A stretch of DNA of 64,000 nucleotides from Colletotrichum lupini (lineage: Eukaryota > Ascomycota > Sordariomycetes > Glomerellales > Glomerellaceae): the NCBI RefSeq assembly GCF_023278565.1, contig NC_064676.1:248001-312000 (forward strand), in the 5' to 3' direction. This document shows positions 47,236 through 59,458 of the stretch, piece by piece. Numbering within the stretch: position 1 is the first letter of the stretch; each line of letters opens with the position of its first letter. The notes beneath the pieces were generated by a model that saw nothing but the letters and a program-made list of their open reading frames with translations, made no database searches and had not been told where the DNA came from. The position numbers and the translations under genes are program-made.

Positions 47236-50200
47236 CTAACTTTCTCTTTTTTTTATCGATTTAACTACTACAGTTAGAGGTATAATTCGACCTCGGGCCC
47301 GTTTACTAAGTCGTCTCCTTTTCCCCCTTTTTTTTATTCTTTTTATATAACCTATCCCTCTATTTATATAATAACTTTTCCGCTACTTACGAATTACTCT
47401 AATCCCTTATTTAGTACTACTTTTATAAAAGCGTTTACGAAGTTATCTTTACTATTAATCTAACGGATCTCAAGTATCTCGCGCCTTTCGTACGATTACC
47501 TAAGGGCTATAATATCGATTATAAGCCTCTTTTCTTTCGTCGTTCCTAATTTAACAAGGCATTCGTATAGCGAGTAAGAATCGGTATAGATAACTATTAA
47601 AATGGGTAAAAAGCTAATTCGATCGGTAATCTTCTTTAGCGTCGTTAAAATTACGTAAGAGAGGTTAACGCCGTTAATTATACTATAGACCTCTAACGCT
47701 AGTATACTTCTTATTACCCGCTTATTTTTAGTTAATGAGTAGTAGATTATATTACCGTATATAGTAAATTCGCTCTCGCCTATACTCTCGTTAGCTAGGA
47801 TAATAATATACCCTAATTACGAAGTAAGGTCGTTATTATTCGTAAATAACCTATTAACGAAGACGTAGAGCTTACTAGTCGTAAGGTCGATCGGGTAGTA
47901 GACGAGACCTCGATCGAGATTCGTTTATTATTACTTAAGCCGCTTATTAAGTACCTCGACGTCTCGTTCGGTTAGATCTATAGCTTACGCTACCCTAGCG
48001 TAATTAAAAGTTATTTTAAGCTAATAAATACTTATAATATATACCCCTCGCGTAAGCTTAGCCTTATACCGCTTTTTAATATTAATTACGTTCGGGTCGA
48101 CGAGGTTAATCTTCTCGCCCTACCCCTTTTACTAAAAAACGACGGTTTCCTTTTTAATTATAAGAATCCTACCGTTAAATACTAGGGGGGTGTTTATTAT
48201 AAAGACCTCTTTTAGCTTTACTATAAAGCCCGCTTTTTAAAGCTCCTTATTTTCTTTCTTTATAAAGTTAATATTAAATAGGCCTAATATATCGTCGGTC
48301 TACATTCCGACAATCTTAAATTAGTTACTTTTATACTCTGCGATTAGTAAGTACGGGTCGTACGTAGAGGTAATTATTAATAGTTAATTAATATAAAAAT
48401 CGTAATAGGTAGCTTACTAATAGGTGCCCGATTCTACGAGCCTATATAGTAGCTTAAGCACTTTAATAATCGTGCCTTCTAGGTACTTACTAGCTATTTC
48501 TTTCGGTAAATGGGCCAGGATTTTCCTTGTGAGCCCTGTGGCCGATTAGGTATATGCCTAGGTAATATTACGGCTCTAAATCTCGTATCCCTTCTTTTAT
48601 AGCGATACTATTAGTACTATTATTAATTGTTAGTTATAGCGCTATATAGTAGGCGATTATATAAGTAGCGTCGCTTTTTTAACGTCGCCGTACCCCTAAA
48701 TTACGTATCTAGACTTCTCGTACGGTTAGGGTATTCTTTTTTTTTTAATTTTACGAACTATTTGCGATTTAAATATGCAGAGGTTTATATATTTTTCTAA
48801 ATTATAGAGGATAAATCGATAGACCCCTCGATCGCGCAGAGTGTCTATTTCGATAAGATCTAATCCCTTATACGGCTTTTTAATAATTATAATTATACTT
48901 TCTTTGCGTAGTTTAACTACTAGCTCGAAATCGGCTTTCTTTTTTACTATATAAAAGGTATTAATTACCTCGTCGCTAGTAATAAATTGCCGCGTTAGTG
49001 CTTACCGTCGTAATCTCCCGCGACGTATTAGTACCCTTTTAATAATTTCCTCTTCCTCGTCGTTTATTAGTACTATTATAACGATTTCGTTAAGGATAAT
49101 TTCCTATGCTTCTACTGCGGGTTATATAGCTTCCCCTAGCTCTTTTTCTTTTTATAAGCTAGAAATCACCTCGATAGGATCTATATAATATAGTCTAACT
49201 ACTATAATTAATACTTTAAGTAGCTAGTCGCGATCTCTTATAACTATATAAGAACGCTCGTTAACGGAAATTAATTTATATAGCCTAGCCTATTATTAAG
49301 TAATTTCGCACTATACTCGTATATCCGAATTTAGGGGTATATTTAAATTAACCCCTATATCGGGCCTATTGTGCATAGTAATTACCTTATTAACTTACCT
49401 TTTTACGCTTACCTTGCGTAGTGCCTATATTACTTTTTTAACTACTTAAGCTCGCTAGCTTATATTTAGCGACGGTAGCGAGGCTAAGGTCGTTTTTAAA
49501 TATACTCTAAATACTAAAAGCGTCGGTATAAGCCCGTTAGGCCTTATAATATCGTTATAGTATTTAAGTACTGTCTAGAGGCATTCGTCGTCGTCGGAAT
49601 CGGGATTTTCCTTTTTAATAATTTTAAACGCTCTTTTTAACTACTAGTGCGCCCTTTCTACCTTTCTAATACTATAGTACGCTTCGACGGGCACGACTTT
49701 TAACTATATACCGTAGGCCGTCGATTATATATAGGACCGGTCGACTATTTAAATAGAAAATATCGACGACGATCTCTTAATTAAAGTTGAGCTTATTACG
49801 CAATTTGAATTTAAATCTGCGTGGGCTCTGCGCATTTATTTAGTATTAGTAATATACTTTCGTTAACTACTCTAGCGCCCCTATTTCGATATTATTATTA
49901 CCTAAATACTTTAAGAGGTTATATAGCCTCGTAACTAACGGGTAGCTAAATCTCTAGTATAGTTATTTAAGCTTACTTTTTATTAGGTAATTAATCGACT
50001 TCGTGTCGTTAGTAAGCCTTATAAACGCGTACCCCTATTATCGTTCGACTATTTCGAAGTACTTATGGCTAGAGATTTTGTTCCTCGTATTATCGAATAT
50101 AATACCTAGTCGATCTATATTTTTTAAATATAGGAGAAATAGGGTATTAACGGGTAGGATATAAAAAGTTATCGTTCCGAAGTACGTTTTTACTTCTACC

Positions 50201-53200
50201 GTACTTAGGGCGACGATTTCCTTACCTAGGCCGAAGCTAATCCTCGTAATACCCGCTATTAACGTATTAAGCATTACTAACGCGATTTTCTATAGCGCCT
50301 AGAATTACCCTTTTCTTTTTATTAACTATTATAATACCCTAGTATCTAGGATAATCCTATAGAAATTATCTAAGCCGTACTTTTCGTTCGCGTAGAATAC
50401 TTATACGAGCTTAGTATTTAAGTAATCTAAGTAATATAAAAAGGACCCTTCTAACTACCCTTAGAATTACTTAGTACCTTATCTCTTTTTTTTAGATATT
50501 AAAAGAGTAGAATTTTGCGCTATTAGATTCGTCCTTTTACCTACCTCCGTATCCGTCGTTTAAAGGACCTTCCCTTACTATTTATAAATAAAAGCCTACT
50601 TATTAAGGGCTTCTACTACTTTTTATTTATTTAGCCTCGTATATCCTCCCGAGGCTAACGGGGTAAAGAAAGAGTAGTTAATATCGTCGACTTTATTATA
50701 ATTTAATTCGTTAGTATAGGGGGTAAGATCTTCTTTATTTTCCGAATCTTTTATAGGGTGCGGGTGCTTTAGGCTACTAAATTAGCTATTTTCGCTAGGT
50801 TCCGTGCCCCCGGATCTGCCCTTATATATAACGAGGAATTAGTTAAATCGATAAGGGCTAGTTTTACTATCTGCTACCCTCGATTTTCTATATTGTTCGT
50901 ACGATTTAGCACGCTCTTTTTCGGAGTAGTTACTTAACTAATATTTATCCTTTTTATAAATAAAATACTGCTTTTTCCGTTACCCTGCTCGCGAGTTAAA
51001 TCTCTACCTATTTAACGAATTTAGGATTCCTTACTAGCGATTGCCGTACCTAGCTTCTTTTCTTTTTTTATTATACGTTCGGTTAACCTAATACTATTAG
51101 TAAGGGCCGTCGTATATTTAGAAATAGGTTTAGCGCGGCATTCTCGTTTTAATATTAAAGCTAGATCTTAGCCTCGAGCAGAGCGTTTCGTAGTCTTCGG
51201 GTACTTAGTATAGAGTTATTTTTGCCTTTAGAACGCGCTAGACTACGGTATAAAGATATCCGACTTTTTGCTCGTTAGTCCCCTTATTTAGTTAGGTTTT
51301 CGCTAGCTTATTAATTCGATCAATAAGCTTTTTGAGGATTTTTACTTACGATTTGCCCTTTATTATCCTAGCTATAAATACGAAAAAAATCGCTCGTAGC
51401 TTAGATAGGAGCTCTAGGTTCTTATTATAGGTCTCGAAGCGGCTTCGGATTGCGTTAATTATACTAAGAAAGTCGTTTCGATTAAGATTACGTACCGCTT
51501 TATAGTAGTAATTAGAGGCTTTGCTTACGAGTACGATATTAACTACCGAATAGTACTAGTGTTCCCTAATTCTAACTTTTTTATAGTAATTATAAAATAT
51601 CGTTAGGGTTTTTTATAAAACCTTATACTTCCCCCTAGAGTATAATTTCTCTTTTGGGAAGATCTTTTTGAGGTCTGTAAACTACTTCGTATTTATTATT
51701 AGATTTTTAGTATTTATATACGATCCCTACGTCGCTACGTACTATTAGTGACTTCGGGTAGTCTACTTCCTTTTTTACTAGCTAATTAGTACTAAATTTC
51801 GTATTAGTAGCGGCGACGAGCTATAGATCGAAATAGGCGGAATTATTAATTATCGTACTTTTAGTACTATATTTTGCCTCTATATATCCTTTTGCGACGA
51901 TAGATTACTATTAGTAATTATAAGAAGGAAATCTAGGTCGTTTACCCTTTTTTTAAATTCGTTAAAGCGATTATACGCCCTATCGACTTATACCTAGGTT
52001 TATATTACGAATTCCTTTTCCGTAATCGTTACTACTAGGATTTCGTAAGGTTCTTACGATTATAATTACGTTAGTAATACCCCTCGCTTATAAAGGAATT
52101 TATTAACCGCTTTTGCGATTCTTAGGCTTGCGCTTGCGAACTATTCGTCTAGCTAATAGCTAAGGTCGTTTACGATCTCGTAGAATAGGGGTTGCCCCTA
52201 TAGCCCCTTTTTCTTATAGACCTTAGTTAAATAGATTAATACTACGTTAATTTACTCGCCGTTAGGCTAATCCGCGATTCTATATATCTACGTCCCCTAA
52301 TAGTCCGGGTTAATATTTACCTATTTATAAGGGATTAGGATTTTATTTAGGATTGGGTTTTGTCCTCTTCTTTTTTATTCTAACTCGCTAAGGATCGTAC
52401 TTTAACTTATACTTATATTAATAATTACTAGCGTATTTAATCTTAACGGGGATATATCTAATCCGCGCGCTAGTTATAATAAATCCGTGCTTTTATTACC
52501 CGACGAATTTATTAAGGTTTAAGAAATTCCCACTTCTTCTCGCTATCTCGCTACTACTCTCGTTTTTATTATTTCTAGTAATTACTACTACTTTTCTAGA
52601 TCGCTAGCTATCGTACTTACTAAGATCCTCCTTTTTATTTAATATAAAAAAGTAGGTTTTAGTAGTTCCTTTTAATAATAATAGCGGTAGACGTTTATAT
52701 TACCGTAGTAAGATATAATAATTAGTCTCGGGATTTTTACTAATTACTAATTTTTTAAAATTAGTAATCTTGTGCCGTAAGCTAGTATAAAAAGAAGCCC
52801 TTTAGCGGCCCTCTAGAGGATTCTTTTTTTTTTCCTTAGATCCTCGTCTTTTTAGCCTTTTCTTAGGCTAATAATAACTCTAATAAGAGGTCGTAGGACT
52901 ACTTTAGGGTGGCCACCTTCTTTTTAAGTTAATCTCCGAGATCTGTAATATTCTTAACTCGATACTATTAGGACCTCTAAATCCCCTCCTCCTTTATTAG
53001 ACCGTCCCCTATATTATATTCCTAAGTAATACCCGGGGGGTAGTTAAGGGAGTTACGAGGAGGTTATTTAGATTGCGGGCTTAAGGGCGTACTCGTAAGA
53101 TCCCTATAGTAATAGACTTTTCTATATACCGTAAATCTCTTAGCTTAATAACTCCTATAGGGTTACTTTCGTTATTAAGTAAGAATATTTATATTTAGAG

Positions 53201-53634
53201 ATCCCCTTTTTCGATTGCGTAGTGCTCTTTTATACTATATTATTAAGCCCGTTCGTTATACTAGTTGATTAGGTAGGTAGTCGTTGTATAGGGAATTCTT
53301 TTTACTAATTTAGCTAGTTAATTTCTAATCGCGGGCCGGCCGCGGGGAAGTTATTTAGTAAAAAAGGCTACTTAAAGCGATAATAAAATACTAGTTACCT
53401 AAGCGGTTCCGTTAATTAGTATAGTTTAACGTAGTAAACGTCGACCTTTCGTAAGTAGTAAAGGGCTACGATTATTTAATTCTATACGGTATTTAAGAAT
53501 TGCCTCCTTTTTTATTTACTTCTATAAGGTTAATTAGTACGAATCTCCTATCCCGTACGGTATTAAGAGGTCGTCTCTTTTACGTAGCGAGATACCTTAC
53601 TAATCTACGATAATAGAATTTAACTACTAATTAG

Positions 53635-53836
53635 TATTAATATCCCTATTATAGAGTAGTTAGTTCGAACCGTAGTTAATAAAGAGATTAATTAAACTAT
53701 TTAGATATCTGCGTAGGTATAAAAAGGAGGTTCTAACCGTAGGTTGGGCTGGCTATGATAATTGTAAATAGGGCCCCTAATTGGCCCCTGCGCAGTCGGC
53801 TGTATGCCGCGGTCGAATTAGACTTCTAATCCGACA
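53635..53836 (-). repeat. 5' LTR of copia copy 3
   Basis: It ends TAATCCGACA, so the original CA-type terminus is still present, and it retains several TpG. It is the least mutated LTR in the window. Confidence 0.9.
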
Positions 53837-53841
53837 CTATA

Positions 53842-54223
53842 CCTGTGTACACGGTCACGGCCCGCGATACGGTTCCGGTTCAGGACGAAGATTCTGGTGG
53901 GCGTGTATGGTGTTTTGATATGGTTGGCGGTTCTTGCGGGCTTTGCTGGCGCTTTGGCTGTGAGGAGGAATAGAGGGTTGAAGGGGACGAGGTTATCTAA
54001 TGGTGTTGAGGCGACTAGAGGACCGGGACTGGATGGGATTGTGAGAGGAGGTCGTGGGGTGAGAGGGGGAGAGGTTGCAAGGGGATTTAAGACTCCGAGG
54101 CTTGGGTGTGGGTTGCTCAAGTCGTTGAGTGATGATGAGATCGGATGTGGATGTGTGACGGTACCGGCTGCCGACCCTTTGTTATGTAGATTTGGATTCG
54201 GTTTTGAAGGAGAGGTGGAATAG
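53842..54223 (+). pseudogene. Possible 3' fragment of a membrane-protein gene cut by copia copy 3
   Basis: Plus-strand frame open from the element border to a stop at 54221-54223, with no convincing own start (first Met at ~53897). It contains a plausible transmembrane helix (YGVLIWLAVLAGFAGALAV) followed by RRNRGLKG and a Gly/Arg-rich tail. The insertion at 53836 would have removed the upstream coding part, and there is no matching half left of 47034. The opposite strand has a competing Pro/Ser-rich frame (53818-54270). No family recognised. Confidence 0.35.
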
Positions 54224-55156
54224 TTAAGAGATATCAAGACATATAGAGCCGCAGTTGGTAGATCACTCAAATCACATTATATTGTTTCTTACTTCTATAT
54301 AATTGACTGTACTCCCTTCTATGCAATCGACTTCATGAGTTCATTTGCTCGACGTCTGTCCATAGTGACGCTATTCCCAAATTTCAGACTGCCGTTCTCT
54401 GTCCTCTTCATCCACAATACCCATAGCCAAGGTCAATCCATGTCGTAAACGATAGCTTCAAAGTAAGTACGGAGAGTCGCTGTGATTTCCAGCATTTCAG
54501 AACGATAGAAACCTCACTCTTTTAGAAATTCCTTGCAGAATCTTTTTTTCCTGGACTCATAACTCTCAGCAAAGCCTGCGAAATCCCATCGACACCCTTC
54601 GAGTCTATGTATAGCCTTCAGGATTCTCTCGACTGTCTCTCCACATTTTTATGCGTTCTCCATCCCAACACCTCACTGTTTCAAAACATTGGGTCACCGA
54701 GCAAACGGCTTCACAGTGAGTTACGAGACAGACAAACTCTGGTTGGGGTTGATGGTTCTTGAGTGATTGAGAAAAAGGGTTTCTAGAATTCTGTTCTACA
54801 GTTCTCGAAGAAAAATAGGTATCAAAAACAAAAGAATAGAAACAAAAACTTCATCTGCCAAGAGACGCCCCAATTCATCCCATTAACCACGCCCTAATCG
54901 CAACCTGATTCCCAAAAGAAGGTAATGCAAAGGAAAAAGCGCAAGTCAGGGCCATCAAACTCCGTACTCGCAATACACTGTACTGTCCAGCTTTTTTTCA
55001 ACAGTGTAAACTCTGAAACGCTTCCGCCAGTGTCCGCGACCCAAGCTGCACCAAAAATAAGCAGCCGTCCGAACTGCCGGTATGAACAGGGCCCGAAAAT
55101 ATCATACAAGCTCTCACTCACTCACTCTCCCTCTCACCATGACGGGCTAGGATTGG
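54224..55156. other. Intergenic region, normal composition
   Basis: No supported gene. It includes the 3' flank of the proline-rich protein gene, with short low-complexity CTCACTCACTCTCCCTCTCAC sequence near 55114-55137. Confidence 0.5.
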
Positions 55157-57603
55157 CTAGCCAGTAACTCTCCGCACCCAGAGCGTCGTCGGCTCGTATT
55201 CTGCATTGCGATCCATTCTCTTGTAGGCTCTGTGCAACTTGAGGCCAATCTCGTACTCTTCACGCTGAACCTCAGCGAGCTCAACCTTGAGAGCCTCCAC
55301 CTTGCGCTTCTCGGCCTCGCGTTTCCTGAGGACAGCCTCACTGGCCAGGATACTGTCGGTCGGCATGAGCTCTGTCATTTGCTTAATGGCCTGGTTGATG
55401 TTGATGCGGCGATTGCCCAACGACTCCAACCGAGCGTTGAGGTAGCCTACGCGATCGTTGACCATCGAGAGCTCGGTCGGCGGCGGAGGCAAGGCTTTGC
55501 TAGTAGACCAAACCGACTCCGGGCGGCTCGAGTTGCTGTACAGGCTGGCAGAGCTCGTTCTAGGCAGCGGCTGCTTTTGGCTGGGCAGCTGGGTTCGGGC
55601 AGGCGGCGGCGAAGTGTCCTCGGTGAAGGCGCCCGACATGTAGGGAGACGACATGGAGATGACGATGGGCTGGTCTGGGTTGATGGAAGGGCTGGTGGAC
55701 TTGAGTACAGGAGGTCGTCTGCGGTTCATTACACCGTCCTTTTGCTGTTGCGGTGGCGTCGGGAGCGAAGGCACCGGAGGCCGATCCGACTCTGCGGATT
55801 CGCGAGGGGTATCGGGATCGGCGGAAGTCGCGTATGTAGTGACGCTGAATCTCGAGGGAGGCTGAGCCCAGGGGTCAGTCGGCTTGGCTGCAGCGGCAGC
55901 GGCAACTTCGCGTTGTGCTGCTGCAGGAGCGCGCGGCGGCGACTTTTCGTGAGTGCTGGCGGGTGCGTGAACAGTCTGCTCTGAGTAGACACTTGAAGAA
56001 TAGGAGGGCTGCGGAGCGTGAAGCGCATGCGAGTTGGCAGGAGGAGGTTTTCTTCGTATAGCCTTGTCGAGGCCGAGATGTGCATTAGGGGCAGAAGGCA
56101 GGCCCATCAGGGATGGGGGTTGTCTCTTCGTGACATTGGCGTCATTAGTGGCCTCGGGCGTCGCATGTACGGGCGATTGGACTCCAGCGCCCGAGTTGGG
56201 AGGACTGGGATATGCCGACTGTGCGGGTGGAGGGGTGCGAGCGGCGGAGGGAGATGAGGCGGTAGAAGCAGTAGTCAGCTGGCGGGGAGCGTTGAAGACA
56301 GTTCTGATGGTGGGCGTCCTCGACCGCGGTGACGTTTCAGATCCAGAGGGGCTGACAGGGGACAGTGGTGAATTGACACCTGCGATGGGCAGCCGAGGCC
56401 CAACGGCGGCGCGTCTGGTGCTCTTGGGCGGGATGTTGAGAGGTGCTGCAGGCTTCGTGTCACGGACTGGGCTCACAATGGGTGCTCGTCCGCTTGCACC
56501 TCGCCATGGTGGGCGCTCGTCAATGACATCGGGTGTCGTTGATGACTGAGGCGGCGACTGCGGCTGCTGGGGTTGCTGTTGCTTTGGGCTTCCGCCGACG
56601 GGCCTCAACCTTCGCAGACGATCACCAAAGGTTTGCTGCGCCTGTGGTGCGTTCTGCATGGCTCTCATTGCGGCCGGGGACTTGCCGAACTGCGAATTTG
56701 AACCAAACTCCTGGGCGTACTCTTGTGGCCTGACTTGACCCGCACGGCCCGTGGTCTGGGACGTGGGTTCGCCCGTCATATCATCCCACTTGGTCTCGCG
56801 CTGGATCCGCAGCCGTTGCTGGGATTTGGTCTCTCGGAGAGTGTGAGCCGCAGCTTCTTGATTCTTGCGACGTTCTCGGCGCATCATGGGGATATTCGTC
56901 TTTTGCTGAGCCTGGTGATGCTGGTCGTTTTGGCCATGGGCGCCGTTGATATCGAGCTGCGACATGTCCGGGCTCTCGTCCATGGGCGAGACATTCCCGC
57001 AGCCCTGCGTGGGGGTTCTGAAGTAGAGGCACATGGTTAGTGGGTGGTTGGTTGACTTGCAAGTGAATCACTATCCAAAAAAGCGAGACGAGACAAGACA
57101 CATTCCACGTGGGTTTTGAGAGCGAAGAATAAGACTTCTCAGACAAACCCAACGTTTTGTGTTGCTGCTCGACACTGTGCCTTTTGGTAGGAACGACTGG
57201 GCTCGACTTACCCATCTCTGTGAGCTTCCATGTCAGGAGAGCTCGGAGGGGAGATGTCCGCCACGGCGGAGGTGTAGGTGTTTCGGGCAGCCACGTTTGC
57301 GAAGTTTGGCGAGATGGGGGAGGTGTAGTTGTCGCCGTCGGAGTAGATGGAGGAAGCAGGGCGCCAGACGCCAGAGGTATCGCGGTGGTTCTTGTATAGG
57401 TTGCGCGGGGGAAGGAGGTCGTCGAGAGTGCTGCGGGAGCGCGAGATGTTAGCAAGAGCGTTTTGGAAGGCGTTTTCAAGAGTATCTTGAAGGGCAGTGA
57501 GGTTGCAAGAGAAGGAGGCCGAGATGCCAGCGACGTGGTCGAGGTTGCGGGAAAAGTCGCGATGGACGAGGAGCATGCGCGAGGACGAGGTTGCTGCCGC
57601 CAT
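55157..57603 (-). CDS. Proline-rich fungal protein with C-terminal coiled coil, function unknown
   Basis: Two exons on the minus strand (57603-57212, 57017-55157; 194-nt intron with GTAAGT and CTACTTCAG) give 750 aa. Start chosen at CTCACCATGG, which precedes a well-folded-looking N-terminal helical region (ALQDTLENAFQNALANI, RSTLDDLLPPRNLY). The centre (~200-620) is disordered, rich in Pro/Ser/Gln/Ala with many SP and PP motifs (SPLSPVSPSGS, RTPPPAQS, QQQQPQQPQ), typical of scaffold or cytoskeleton-associated proteins. The end is a coiled coil (NDRVGYLNARLESLGNRR, then REAEKRKVEALKVELAEVQREE) closing with ALW-type residues TTLWVRRVTG. No catalytic motif or signal peptide. I do not recognise a named family. 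Intact, no RIP signs. Confidence 0.85.
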
Positions 57604-57721
57604 GGTGAGCCCATGGAACGACTGGCCTTGACGCCAGGAAACCTTGAAAAAGAGCTTCACCTCATCTGGCCGGGCGGAAGGCTCGAGTGGCGGGCGCGTT
57701 CGATTGCGAATAATGGAAATC

Positions 57722-57800
57722 TTGGGGGATTTTTGGTTTGAGCTTGAGCTTGAGCTTGGCCGCCGCTTGAGCTTCGTTGAGTTCGTTGAGTTCGTTGAGG
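57722..57800 (-). repeat. Short tandem repeats in the leader of the proline-rich protein gene
   Basis: The plus strand shows GAGCTT repeated (TTGAGCTTGAGCTTGAGCTT) and, just downstream, GTTGAGTTC repeated three times. They lie 120-200 bp upstream of the ATG at 57603, so probably in its promoter or 5' UTR. Confidence 0.7.
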
Positions 57801-58039
57801 AGGCGCGTGGGAGGAGGGCGCGAAAAAGTCAATATCGCAACGGGCAGGAACGGGTGTCCAAGCTCCAAGCTCCTTCTCCTGGTGTGGTGTGGTTGATCTT
57901 TCCATTTCTCTCGCCTTCTCCTGCTCTCTTCCGCTCTTTCCTCTTTCTTCTCGTCACATTGCATTGTGCATTTTGGGTGGAACATCGTGGATCGTACGGT
58001 GTATTCGGGGGAAGGGGGGAGGGAATGGCATGGAAATAC

Positions 58040-58933
58040 TCACTCTTCAGCAACACCACTCTCTTCGAAGGCAAGTTTCTGAATGCCACCGGTTCGGGAC
58101 TGAGTGTCGTTCCTCGGGTTTGTCGCTGTCGAATTCGATCTCGTGGTGGTTGTTTTGTTGTTGTTGTTGTTGTTGTTGTGCTCGATGCCGAGTCCGCCGC
58201 GCGGGTTGCGAAAGTTATCGGGCCAGTAGTTCTGGTGGTGCAAAGTGCTCGTGGAGCTGTGCTGGGTCTCGCGACGGAGCCTGTTGTAGTTGGCAATGGT
58301 GTCTCGACTTCGAGATGCTGCTCCCGATGTTGGAGCTGGTGGTGGTCCTCCTCCTCTTTGTCCGGGGACCTGATACTGATATGGCTGGACGGGTTGGTAC
58401 TGCTGGTGATGTTGGCCGGCACTTCCTCCTCCTCGTAAATGCACCCTGATTTGTTGTGTTGTTGTCGTGGAAGTTGGCGTGTGGTGTTGGTGTCGTGGCT
58501 GCTGCTGCTGCTGGGATGTTAAAGTGGATGATTGGCGGTGGTAGGGATGAGCTCCAAGTTGTCCAAGGTGACCTTCCAGGTCGCGTTCGCGCGTGACAGA
58601 GCCAGTGACGGAAGAGAGAGAACCGGTGACGGAGACAGAACCAGACTTGAGAAGATTCCTCTCGCGTAGCTGCGGCGGCGGCGGCGTCAACTTCTTTTGA
58701 GGGCTGCCCGTCGTTTTCAGGCTGTTCGTCCGACGGCCAATCGCACCACCAGCACCGCCAACACCTGGACCAAATGCACCAGCACCAGCACCAGCACCGC
58801 CGTTGGTACCTGACCGGGACCTTGATAGGGCGTCGGTCCCCGGACCCACCCTGCCCTCTAATTGCAGGCCCGTTATAGCGGTTGGCCCCGCCCCCGCTCC
58901 ACCGCGACTTTCACCTGAAGAGGCGTCCCACAT
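58040..58933 (-). CDS. Low-complexity Gly/Thr/Gln/Asn-rich predicted protein
   Basis: A single open frame of 297 aa starts MWDASSGESRGGAGAG. Composition is strongly biased: a Gly/Ala-rich N-terminus (NGGAGAGAGAFGPGVGGAGG), a Gln/His-rich middle (TSQQQQQPRHQHH), and an Asn run with Thr run near the end (EHNNNNNNNKTTTT). No domain recognised. The stop TGA overlaps a perfect donor-like GTGAGT (...GAAGAGTGAGTATT), so the frame may instead be a 5' exon spliced onward, perhaps into the gene starting at 57603 on the same strand. Coding status is plausible from length and codon phase but not proved. Confidence 0.5.
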   Translation of the reverse strand: MWDASSGESRGGAGAGPTAITGLQLEGRVGPGTDALSRSRSGTNGGAGAGAGAFGPGVGGAGGAIGRRTNSLKTTGSPQKKLTPPPPQLRERNLLKSGSVSVTGSLSSVTGSVTRERDLEGHLGQLGAHPYHRQSSTLTSQQQQQPRHQHHTPTSTTTTQQIRVHLRGGGSAGQHHQQYQPVQPYQYQVPGQRGGGPPPAPTSGAASRSRDTIANYNRLRRETQHSSTSTLHHQNYWPDNFRNPRGGLGIEHNNNNNNNKTTTTRSNSTATNPRNDTQSRTGGIQKLAFEESGVAEE

Positions 58934-59013
58934 CTTTTGTCGCTTTTCTCTCTCTTTTTACAGAGTACTGTACTTTGTCGCTCGTCCTTCTCGCTTGAGG
59001 TGCTGGCCTCCTT

Positions 59014-59037
59014 ACCTAAGACGCTTCTTTCTTAGGT
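59014..59037. repeat. Inverted repeat ACCTAAGA/TCTTAGGT
   Basis: An 8-bp perfect stem (59014-59021 and 59030-59037) with an 8-nt loop, ~85 bp upstream of the minus-strand ATG at 58933. A related hairpin follows at 59049. Confidence 0.7.
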
Positions 59038-59048
59038 CAGCTTTCCAG

Positions 59049-59078
59049 TTCTTAGCACCAGCTGTTAAGTGCTAAGAA
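59049..59078. repeat. Perfect 10-bp inverted repeat TTCTTAGCAC/GTGCTAAGAA
   Basis: Stem arms 59049-59058 and 59069-59078, loop of 10 nt. It shares the TTCTTAG core with the hairpin at 59014-59037. It could be an operator-like palindrome or an RNA hairpin; function unknown. Confidence 0.75.
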
Positions 59079-59458
59079 AGGCAAAAGTGACAGCCGACGG
59101 CGATCAAGCACCCGCAGACGCCGCAAGTGCAATTTCCCTCCAGGGGTCGCCCGTCTCTCTCCACCCGCTTCTTCTTCTCACTCAAATCCTCTTCCAGGAA
59201 CCCAGCACTCACACACTGCCCGCCCGTCAAGAGATTGCAACCCCACCAATCGCGGTGCACCCAACACCACGGAGGAGTATTACCACAAAGAAGTGGCTTG
59301 AATGCGATGCGACGCGGACCAAACTCTTTCCTTTTCGCTTGGGGAATTGGCGAAACACCCTCGGCTCGATGACTTTGTCGTATGCTCGTAGTCGAGCAAT
59401 GCTGCTATTGTTGCTGCTAACGCTGCCGCTTTAGTTGCACCGTTTCGAAAGACGGGAG

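Larger units (their letters stand above)
47034..53836 (-). mobile_element. Ty1/copia LTR retrotransposon, copy 3, least mutated of its family
   Basis: LTRs of 202 bp (47034-47235, 53635-53836) are flanked by a perfect 5-bp duplication CTATA (47029-47033, 53837-53841). On the minus strand a 78-codon stretch at 50038-50274 has the look of the copia aspartic protease region (ALSTVEVKTYFG, TLFLLYLKNIDRLGI), which fixes superfamily and orientation. A purine-rich tract (AAAAAAAAGAGAAAG, minus strand) adjoins the LTR at 47235. The element is collinear with copy 2 but lacks two of its segments (~165 bp and ~387 bp) and has no pogo insertion. RIP is strong but milder than in copy 2, with some TpG/CpA left, especially in the right LTR. 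No gag-pol frame is open. Confidence 0.9.

Noticed and set aside
50038..50274. 78-codon frame in the AT-rich block as an independent gene
   Set aside because: It is a surviving fragment of the copia protease region inside copy 3, flanked by broken frames.
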